Of a DNA stretch of 64,000 bases, positions 17,126-24,369 are shown piece after piece. Source of the DNA: Candidatus Anammoxibacter sp. (GTDB lineage: Bacteria > Planctomycetota > Brocadiia > Brocadiales > Anammoxibacteraceae); contig JAIQZO010000031.1 in assembly GCA_021777055.1 (NCBI GenBank), positions 1-64,000 of the forward strand, given 5' to 3'. The notes beneath the pieces were generated by a model. That model did not search any database, was not told the origin of the DNA, and saw only the letters and a list, made by a program, of their open reading frames with translations. Position 1 is the first letter of the stretch. The number at the start of each line of letters is the position of its first letter. The translations under genes and the position numbers were made by a program.

Positions 17126-19441
17126 ATGGCAAAATCTATGGTTATTGTCGAATCACCGACAAAAGCCAAAACTATAAATAAATACCTGGGGCCATCTTAC
17201 CTCGTTCACTCTTCCATGGGGCATATAAGAAACCTGCCAAGCAGGAAGCTTGGCGTTGATGTTGAGGATGATTTTAAACCTCAATACAGTATAATAGCCA
17301 AACGAAAAGAGTTTATAACCAAACTTAAGAAAGAGATAAAAAAAGTTGACCACGTTTACCTTGCCCCTGATATGGATAGGGAAGGAGAAGCCATTGCATG
17401 GCATCTGTGTGAAACACTAAACATTCCGGCAGAGAAGGTGCATCGCGTAACATTTAACGAAATCACGAAAGACTCCATCCTGAAAGCATTTGACCACCCC
17501 GGCACTATCAATATGGATAAGGTGAATGCGCAACAGGCAAGGAGGATTCTGGACAGGCTGGTGGGATACCAAATCAGCCCGCTTTTGTGGAAGAATGTTG
17601 CTAAAGGTCTTAGTGCTGGACGTGTACAGTCTGTTGCTGTTAAATTAATCTCTGAGCGCGAGATGGAGATAAGGGCATTTGTACCAAAAGAGTACTGGAA
17701 AATAATTGCTAAACTGAAACCGGTTGATGGAGAAAAAGGAGAAGTTGATGAATTTGTCGCAGAACTGCTGCGGTTAAAGGATGAGAAAGAGAAGATAGAA
17801 GTTAATAACGAAAAAGAGGCAACTGCAATAGTCGATAGTCTTAACAAGTCGCAGTTTAGCGTTAGCAAGGTTACAAAGAAACAGAACAAGAACAACGCGT
17901 CACCTCCATTTACCACTAGTACTTTGCAACAGAGAGCGTCCACAAAACTTCGGTTTAGCGCAAAGAAAACCATGATGATTGCTCAACAACTGTATGAAGG
18001 AATTGAGATAGGAAGTGAAGGATCTACAGGGCTAATAACCTACATGAGAACTGATTCATTTAATATTTCAGAAGCGGCCCTGCAGGGGTGCCGTGATCTG
18101 ATCATGGAAAGTTATGGGGATAAATACCTCCCGGCGAAATCTAACGTTTATCAGTCCCAAAAGAGATCGCAAGGTGCACACGAAGCCATAAGACCTGCAT
18201 TGGTAGAAAAAACGCCGGACGAAATAAAAGGCTTTTTGACAAACGATCAGTACAAGCTATACAAATTAATTTGGGAAAGATTTGTGGCCAGTCAGATGAC
18301 TCCGGCGGTATATGCAACAACGGATGTGGATATCATAGCAGGAGATTACCAATTCAAGACCCGTGGAAGGATACTTATTTTTGATGGTCACACCAAAATT
18401 TCAGGTAACGAACCGGGAGATACCAACTTGATGATACCTGATATGAAAAAAGGAGATGATCTTGACTGTAAGAAGATCACTCCAAGCCAACACTTTACAG
18501 AACCACCACCAAGGTATACAGAAGCAACGTTGGTAAAGACCATGGAAAAGAAGGGAATAGGCAGACCTAGTACATATGCGCCCATCATCTCAACTATTCA
18601 GGATCGAGGGTATGTAAATGTAGAGAAACGTGCCTTTCACGCAACAGATCTAGGAATCCTGGTTACAGAAAAACTGGAAGAACACTTTAAAAAAATTCTT
18701 GATGTCGGTTTTACATCTGACATGGAAGACAAACTGGACAAGATTGAAGACTCCGGTGAAAACTGGGTCACCGTTTTGCAAAATTTTTACGGATCTTTTA
18801 AATCGGACCTTGAAAAGGCGGCTAACGAAATGAAAAGTGAAAAAGGAGCTCAAGCTGAGTCAGGCAAAGAGTGTGGCTTGTGCGGGAAGCCCATGCTTAT
18901 AAGATGGGGAAAAGCAGGTAAATTCCTGGGCTGCTCCGGGTTTCCGGAATGTAAGAATACAGGTGCAATTGATGGTGAAGAGGAGAAACCTCAAAGCATT
19001 AAAGAGACTGATGAGAATTGCGAAAAATGTGGTAGCAAGATGATAATTCGTAACGGCCGAAATGGTGAATTCATGGCCTGTTCAGCCTATCCCAAATGTA
19101 AAAACACGAAATCGGTTAACGGCAATGACGCAGAAAACAACATGGAGACAGACGAAAAGTGTGAAAAATGCGGTAGCCCCATGAGAATAAAATTCAGCAG
19201 AATGGGCAAATTTCTCGGATGTTCTGGTTACCCTGACTGTAAAAATGCCAAGCCTCTGCCAACCGGAGTAAAATGCCCCAACGAAGGGTGTGAAGGAGAC
19301 ATTATACAGAGACGGGCACGGGGCAAGAAAGGATTCTTTTATGGCTGTTCAAACTATCCCGAATGTGATTACATAACAAACAAACTAGAAGATGTTGCCA
19401 AAGATGCGGAAAAAGATGATGAAGCTCCGGAGGATAAATAG
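17126..19441 (+). CDS. topA: DNA topoisomerase I
   Basis: About 771 residues. The start at 17126 is chosen because GAAGGAG lies nine bases upstream; an in-frame TTG at 17108 overlaps that site. The Toprim domain has Glu9 in VESPTKA and the DxDxE motif PDMDREGE (Asp82, Asp84). The catalytic tyrosine is Tyr306 in GLITYMRTDS. The C-terminus carries four C4 zinc ribbons, each with CxxCG or a variant and ending in GCSxxPxC. It relaxes negative supercoils and is followed by tRNA-His. Confidence 0.97.
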   Translation: MAKSMVIVESPTKAKTINKYLGPSYLVHSSMGHIRNLPSRKLGVDVEDDFKPQYSIIAKRKEFITKLKKEIKKVDHVYLAPDMDREGEAIAWHLCETLNIPAEKVHRVTFNEITKDSILKAFDHPGTINMDKVNAQQARRILDRLVGYQISPLLWKNVAKGLSAGRVQSVAVKLISEREMEIRAFVPKEYWKIIAKLKPVDGEKGEVDEFVAELLRLKDEKEKIEVNNEKEATAIVDSLNKSQFSVSKVTKKQNKNNASPPFTTSTLQQRASTKLRFSAKKTMMIAQQLYEGIEIGSEGSTGLITYMRTDSFNISEAALQGCRDLIMESYGDKYLPAKSNVYQSQKRSQGAHEAIRPALVEKTPDEIKGFLTNDQYKLYKLIWERFVASQMTPAVYATTDVDIIAGDYQFKTRGRILIFDGHTKISGNEPGDTNLMIPDMKKGDDLDCKKITPSQHFTEPPPRYTEATLVKTMEKKGIGRPSTYAPIISTIQDRGYVNVEKRAFHATDLGILVTEKLEEHFKKILDVGFTSDMEDKLDKIEDSGENWVTVLQNFYGSFKSDLEKAANEMKSEKGAQAESGKECGLCGKPMLIRWGKAGKFLGCSGFPECKNTGAIDGEEEKPQSIKETDENCEKCGSKMIIRNGRNGEFMACSAYPKCKNTKSVNGNDAENNMETDEKCEKCGSPMRIKFSRMGKFLGCSGYPDCKNAKPLPTGVKCPNEGCEGDIIQRRARGKKGFFYGCSNYPECDYITNKLEDVAKDAEKDDEAPEDK

Positions 19442-19502
19442 TTTTAATGAAAACTGTAATTGAAAACTTACAAACCAGTTACGGCCAAATTTGATTTAAT
19501 AC

Positions 19503-19530
19503 TTGACAAAATGAATTAAAATGAAATAAT
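19503..19530 (+). promoter_or_regulatory. Promoter of tRNA-His
   Basis: TTGACA at 19503-19508 and AATAAT at 19525-19530, 16 bases apart, lie about 60 bases upstream of the tRNA. Confidence 0.65.
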
Positions 19531-19589
19531 TAGCATCACATGTAACACAATTCAACACCATACATACGTATGGCTAAAGCTTAAATGTG

Positions 19590-19666
19590 GTGGGCGTAGC
19601 TCAGTTGGTTAGAGCACCTGACTGTGGCTCAGGGGGCCGGGGGTTCAAATCCCCTCGCTCACCCCA
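19590..19666 (+). tRNA. tRNA-His (GTG)
   Basis: A 77-base cloverleaf: acceptor GTGGGCG/CGCTCAC with one G-T pair, D-arm GCTCAGTTGGTTAGAGC, anticodon arm CCTGA-CTGTGGC-TCAGG (anticodon GTG), T-arm GGGGGTTCAAATCCCCT and encoded CCA. A G precedes position 1 (19589) opposite discriminator C, as expected for histidine tRNA. Its 3' part is the attachment site of the integrative element. Confidence 0.97.
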
Positions 19667-19669
19667 GTT
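19620..19669 (+). other. attL of the integrative element (tRNA-His 3' end)
   Basis: A 50-base segment running from the anticodon stem to just past the CCA is repeated exactly at 28492-28541. The tRNA is complete here, so this is the left junction, directly followed by the integrase gene. Confidence 0.95.
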
Positions 19670-19676
19670 ATTATAA

Positions 19677-20762
19677 CTACTTACGACTTGTCTCTGTTGG
19701 TTGTGATTCTGGAACTGTGAACAAATTGTGAACAAAATTTTCATCTGCATTATTTTGCATTAATTTATCCAATGTATTAACTGCCTTTCTTTTGTATCCA
19801 GGAGCTAAATGGGCATACCTTAATGTCATTTTAATGTCTGAATGTCCAAGTAGCTCTTTTACACTTGTAATACCGATTCCCTGCATTATTAAGTGGCTTG
19901 CAAATGTATGTCTGATATCGTGAAACCTGAAATCATGTATTCCTGCCTTCTTTACTGCTGTTGTAAAACTATGTTTTATCTCTGAATAAGGCTTACCATC
20001 TTTATTTGTAAACAGATAATCGTTGTCAAAACCTATTGAGAGACTATTAAACAGCATTTCCAATGTAGAATTTATAGGTATCTCCCTTCTAAAGCCGCTT
20101 TTAGTCTTATCAAGAAGTATAAATCCATTTTGCAAATCTATCTGATTCCACGTTAAACCAAGAATTTCACCTCTGCGCATTCCACTGTGAAGTGCCACTG
20201 TAACAATCTGCTTTAAATGGTATGGACAACAATCTAACAATTTCTGACACTCTTCAATCGTCAAATACCGCAACCGTTTGTTATCTTCTTTAAGTTGTTT
20301 TACTTTTCTGATCTCTTTTACTGCATTCTCGGTTGCCATGTGCCACTCAAAACCTTTACTTATCATATGTTTCAAGCAACTTACCAAACGGTTGATCGTA
20401 GCAGGTTTTTTACCCTCTTTTAGTTTTGTTGATTGTAACTGTTCTACAACCATAGGGCGTAAATCATCTATTTTTATATTGCCAAATAAATTAACAATAT
20501 CGGCAATTAAAAATCTTTTCCTATCAAATGATTTTTGTCTTTCAGCCCAAACCAAATACTCTTTTGCAAGCTCGTGAAAGGTAACATTTCCCATCATTCT
20601 CTTTATTTCCGGTATATTACCTTCTTTTACTTCCTTTTTCCTGCAAGCTAAAATATACTCAGCTTCACGCCTCTTGTCTGTCTTGGTACTTTCACGGTAC
20701 AATTTGCCATTAATGCGACAAGCAATCCAATATATTTTGCCTCGTTTATATAAACCATTCAT
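19677..20762 (-). CDS. int: Tyrosine site-specific integrase
   Basis: A 361-residue protein. An N-terminal arm-binding region (MNGLYKRGKIYWIACRING) is followed by a core-binding SAM-like domain and the catalytic domain, with Arg in HSGMRRGEIL, His-x-x-Arg in HDIRHTFASH, and His and Tyr in LLGHSDIKMTLRYAHL. An excellent GAAGGAGGT site precedes the ATG. The 3' end lies seven bases from attL, the classic position. Its last codons (around FVHNLFT) are encoded by a tandem GTGAACAAA repeat that recurs near attR. Confidence 0.95.
   Translation of the reverse strand: MNGLYKRGKIYWIACRINGKLYRESTKTDKRREAEYILACRKKEVKEGNIPEIKRMMGNVTFHELAKEYLVWAERQKSFDRKRFLIADIVNLFGNIKIDDLRPMVVEQLQSTKLKEGKKPATINRLVSCLKHMISKGFEWHMATENAVKEIRKVKQLKEDNKRLRYLTIEECQKLLDCCPYHLKQIVTVALHSGMRRGEILGLTWNQIDLQNGFILLDKTKSGFRREIPINSTLEMLFNSLSIGFDNDYLFTNKDGKPYSEIKHSFTTAVKKAGIHDFRFHDIRHTFASHLIMQGIGITSVKELLGHSDIKMTLRYAHLAPGYKRKAVNTLDKLMQNNADENFVHNLFTVPESQPTETSRK
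19716..19737. promoter_or_regulatory. Putative integrase arm site, left
   Basis: The sequence GTGAACAAATTGTGAACAAA (tandem GTGAACAAA) lies 47 bases inside attL, within the 3' end of int. An identical 22-base copy in the same orientation lies at 28357-28378, and a variant at 28212-28232. Function is inferred from symmetry. Confidence 0.55.
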
Positions 20763-21212
20763 TTCCTTGTTACCTCCTTCTCTAACACCTCCTTTCTGTC
20801 AAGATTACAAGATTTAGCCAAGGCTGAAGCATAAGGATTTCTAATCCAGATGTCAATTCTTTCTTCCTGAAATGTGATAAATATCACCACAATCCTGACA
20901 ATATAAGGTTAATATACTTACAAAAACATTGGTAAAAATACACTTAATGATCTTAAATTATTATCTTTTTAATCAGATAAATAAGGATGTTGTCTCTATT
21001 TTACAAGTAATATCTATGTATAAGATCAGGTCTTAGAGAACAATATAGATCAACAAAACAATGGTTTTTGTCACCTCAACTACAATGGCAACAAGGTACG
21101 TTTAAATGCCTGTGATGAGCCGTAGAGCCGCTGCGGATGTTTTGACCATTGCGAAAAACATGTTCATGTGTGCTTGTTTAAAGACGTTTTTAATTTTCGT
21201 AAGGATTATGAT
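20763..21212. promoter_or_regulatory. Divergent control region of the element
   Basis: About 450 bases between int and the polymerase gene. It contains the operator-like palindrome GTGATA-AA-TATCAC (20874-20887) and AT-rich sequence suited to promoters or an origin. No repressor or excisionase gene is evident in the element. No iteron array is visible. Confidence 0.5.
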
Positions 21213-22394
21213 ATGTCACCTGTTAAGTCTTACAAAAAGAAAAAGATAAAGCATCCAATATCAATTACCTTGTTTAACCAAATAAGAGAAATTGGAAAAA
21301 GAAAACGTATCGACATTGCTTACCAAATACTAGCAGAATGTTACCAGAACATAGAACAATCTGTTGTTGATTATCAACGTTTCCTTGATGATGGTTTTCA
21401 CAATAGGGATATTCAATATGTTTTTAAATATTTACTAGAAAATAACATCATAGATAGAGTCAGTTATCATAGTTATGCTAAAAGACAAGCATGTGAATAT
21501 AAGCTTACACGATCAGCATTAGAAAGTGCATATGATACGCCTGGGTTTTACAGCACACTACACAATGCAATTATAAATAATCCTAGCGAAAAGAGAAAAA
21601 AATGTAACGTTGATGATGATATAATTAAGAATTTTTATAAAAATTGTAGCATTAATTGGAATGGTAAACCCGTTTTACAATATATACTGGATGACGTGAC
21701 AGATCAGGAACAAAAACAAAAAATGTGGGGAAAGATTAAAGATGTACCAACTGGTATCATAAAAAGTAATTGGCGACGTTCGGATATAAATTACAGAATG
21801 TTCGCATCAGATCCAGCAGTACAAAATATATCAAAAGAATTAAGGCCACTTGGCTTTGTTAATAATGGTAGTGAAATTTGGAATATTGATTACAAAGGCC
21901 AAGAACCGAATATATTAGCGTTATTAACAGGTAATGAACCAGATTACACGCATGAAAGGTTTTCTAATGAGTTAGGTATATTTAAATATAAAGTTAAATT
22001 TATCGTGAACAATTATTTAAATGGTCAAACTTTTGGGAATTATTTTTATACTTCTGAAAATGAATATAATTTGGATTATGAGAGATATGAATATGATCAC
22101 ATCATTGAGGAGTTTGAAAAGATGTTTCCTGACAAGAATAATCTATGTAATAACAGAAAAGAATTAGGGCGCATACTTAAGCAAAAAGGTGCAGATATGC
22201 TTGATGATGCAATCAGGTTTGGATTGAAACCTGGTTTACCATTACACGATGGCATTATTATTAATGGTAGTAAACAAGATGCAGATGATTGTGCTGATGC
22301 TTTTCGTAAAGCAAGTCGGAAATTATCTAAGAAATTAACAGGAAAACCATATGAATTTATAGTTGAAATTGACGCTATTGGCAATGACACTTAA
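21213..22394 (+). CDS. Miniature family-A DNA polymerase
   Basis: About 393 residues from the ATG at 21213 (AAGGA seven bases upstream; an ATG at 21168 lacks one). The C-terminal half shows the ordered signatures of DNA polymerase I: YRMFASDPAVQNIS (the GRLSSxDPNLQNIP region), motif A IDYKGQEPNILALLTGN with Asp226 and Glu231 spaced as in Klenow Asp705/Glu710, a motif B remnant KYKVKFIVNNYLNG (Lys258, Lys262), and motif C PLHDGI with His345-Asp346. Exonuclease domains are absent and motif spacings are shorter than in Pol I. The first 110 residues look helical and may be a winged helix. It probably replicates the element with the helicase downstream. Confidence 0.85.
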   Translation: MSPVKSYKKKKIKHPISITLFNQIREIGKRKRIDIAYQILAECYQNIEQSVVDYQRFLDDGFHNRDIQYVFKYLLENNIIDRVSYHSYAKRQACEYKLTRSALESAYDTPGFYSTLHNAIINNPSEKRKKCNVDDDIIKNFYKNCSINWNGKPVLQYILDDVTDQEQKQKMWGKIKDVPTGIIKSNWRRSDINYRMFASDPAVQNISKELRPLGFVNNGSEIWNIDYKGQEPNILALLTGNEPDYTHERFSNELGIFKYKVKFIVNNYLNGQTFGNYFYTSENEYNLDYERYEYDHIIEEFEKMFPDKNNLCNNRKELGRILKQKGADMLDDAIRFGLKPGLPLHDGIIINGSKQDADDCADAFRKASRKLSKKLTGKPYEFIVEIDAIGNDT

Positions 22395-22541
22395 GATGTT
22401 AATATATCAGCGTTTAAGTGTGTATATGGCTATACATTATACTATATGTATATGTATATGTATATGTATTACTTTGTTATTGTTAATGTTAATGTTTGAT
22501 TTTGTTATTTATGTTGTTTATAAACAATAAAAGGATAAGTA

Positions 22542-23963
22542 ATGATTATAATTACAATTGACAATGAAATTTCTATTAACAAAGGTAGTTTACCAGATGC
22601 TGTAACTAAAGATATCCGTGATCAGCTAACTTTCATAAATCCACAATATGTGAAAAATCAGAAATACAACCGTTCAAATCAGAATACACCGGAATATTTG
22701 AATTACCTGAAAAAGAAGGGGAATAATTTGATCATTCCACGTGGTTTTATTTATCAACTTATCGGCATATTAAAAAACTATAATGTTGACTATAAGATTA
22801 TCAACAAGACAAGAAAGTTGCCACAGGTTGATTTTTATTTCAAAGGTAAACTTTACGATTACCAGCAAGTAGCGGTTGAGAAGATTATATCTAAACGTTT
22901 TTCTGTTTTGCAAAGTCCGACAGGTTCAGGCAAGACCGTTATTGCTTGTGATGTGATAGCTAAACAGAAACAACCTGCATTAATAATTGTTCACACAAAA
23001 GAATTACTTTATCAATGGCAGGCAAGGATTGAACAGTTTTTAGGAATCTCAAAGGATAAAATAGGATTAATAGGTGATAGTAATAAAACCATTGGCACTA
23101 AAATAACTATCGCCATTATAAACAGTCTCAAGAAATGCATTGATGAAGTTAAAGATAGAATTGGCTTCCTAATAGTTGACGAATGCCACAGGACGCCGTC
23201 AAAGGTATTTAGCGACGCTGTAAAGGTTTTTGATTGTGGTTATATGCTTGGATTATCAGCTACACCTTATAGAAATGATGGCTTAACAAAATTAATATAT
23301 TTCCATGTTGGCGACAAAGTTCATTATATTAGTGCAACGGAATTGCAGAAAACAAATATGATCATGACTGCCACTCTTAAAAAACGTGATACAAATTTTG
23401 ATTTTCCATATAATGATAATTACCCTGAAATGTTAAACAATCTTATACGGGATTGTGACCGTAATGAACTTATTGTTAATGATGTTATTGAAGCAATTCA
23501 GAATGGCAGTGGGATTGGATTGATACTTTCAGATAGTAAAGATCATTGTAAAAAACTTTATCAAATGTTAGCAGATAGAGATATAGAAACAAGTCTTCTT
23601 ACAGGTGATATTGCTCCTAAGAAACGTAAGACAATTGTTGCAGAACTTAGTCATGGACATATTAAAGCGTTGGTAGTAACGTCCCAATTGATAGGCGAGG
23701 GCTTCGACTTGAAACATCTATCATCCATCTTTCTATGTACACCAATGTCATCCGCAGGTAGGCTTACGCAGTGTATAGGACGTATCTTGAGAATAGCAGA
23801 AGGTAAGAATAAAGCAGTTGTATATGATTATGTTGATAAAAATGTAGGAGTTTTAGATTATAGTTTCTGGAGCAGGAGATGTGATACTTATAAGGAGTTA
23901 GGTATCAAGACACCGAATTTAATGGAAATAACACTTACCGTGGGTAGTGGAAGAGTATCATGA
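22542..23963 (+). CDS. SF2 DNA helicase (XPB/UvsW-like)
   Basis: A 473-residue protein with superfamily 2 motifs in order: a Q-tip-like LYDYQQVAVEKI, Walker A SPTGSGKT (125-132), motif II VDECH (212-216), motif III LSATPYRND, then motif V (TSQLIGEGFD) and motif VI QCIGRILR in the second RecA domain. The N-terminal 100 residues resemble the small domain of UvsW/XPB-type helicases. It follows the polymerase on the same strand after about 150 bases, including a TATATG short repeat. A role in opening the element's DNA for replication or in branch migration is inferred. Confidence 0.9.
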   Translation: MIIITIDNEISINKGSLPDAVTKDIRDQLTFINPQYVKNQKYNRSNQNTPEYLNYLKKKGNNLIIPRGFIYQLIGILKNYNVDYKIINKTRKLPQVDFYFKGKLYDYQQVAVEKIISKRFSVLQSPTGSGKTVIACDVIAKQKQPALIIVHTKELLYQWQARIEQFLGISKDKIGLIGDSNKTIGTKITIAIINSLKKCIDEVKDRIGFLIVDECHRTPSKVFSDAVKVFDCGYMLGLSATPYRNDGLTKLIYFHVGDKVHYISATELQKTNMIMTATLKKRDTNFDFPYNDNYPEMLNNLIRDCDRNELIVNDVIEAIQNGSGIGLILSDSKDHCKKLYQMLADRDIETSLLTGDIAPKKRKTIVAELSHGHIKALVVTSQLIGEGFDLKHLSSIFLCTPMSSAGRLTQCIGRILRIAEGKNKAVVYDYVDKNVGVLDYSFWSRRCDTYKELGIKTPNLMEITLTVGSGRVS

Positions 23964-24005
23964 TGAATTGATTTGAAATTGATTCTCTCCTCTTGTTTTT
24001 TTGAA

Positions 24006-24218
24006 ATGATTAGAGTAAGTCAAGTCAAAAAAAGAATCCATATACAAAATCAAACAGTTGATAAATCAATTCATCAAATGTGTAGCGAATGTTGTTGGTT
24101 AAGTTATGACGATGAACCTTGTTTATTTACAAGATGTTTATTATTCCATCATAGGTTCAGTAACCGACCACGTATAGTTGGGAATGAGAGCACTGATAAA
24201 GTTGCTCTATTATGTTAG
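24006..24218 (+). CDS. Small cysteine/histidine-rich ORF
   Basis: A possible 70-residue protein (MIRVSQVKKR start) with clustered cysteines and histidines (CSECC, EPCLFTRCLLFHHRF) that might bind zinc. It follows the helicase on the same strand. No clear ribosome binding site precedes it, and no family is recognised. It may be spurious. Confidence 0.35.
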   Translation: MIRVSQVKKRIHIQNQTVDKSIHQMCSECCWLSYDDEPCLFTRCLLFHHRFSNRPRIVGNESTDKVALLC

Positions 24219-24369
24219 AAAAACAATAAAAGGTACTGTGAGAAGACTAATTAAGTACGGTGCACTGTGCAGCATGCTATTTTTCTAGTTTCTGGGATAT
24301 ATGTTACCTTACAAATTGATTAGAACAAAATATCAAAATTAATTGCAATTAGTATATCTATAGACTGTA

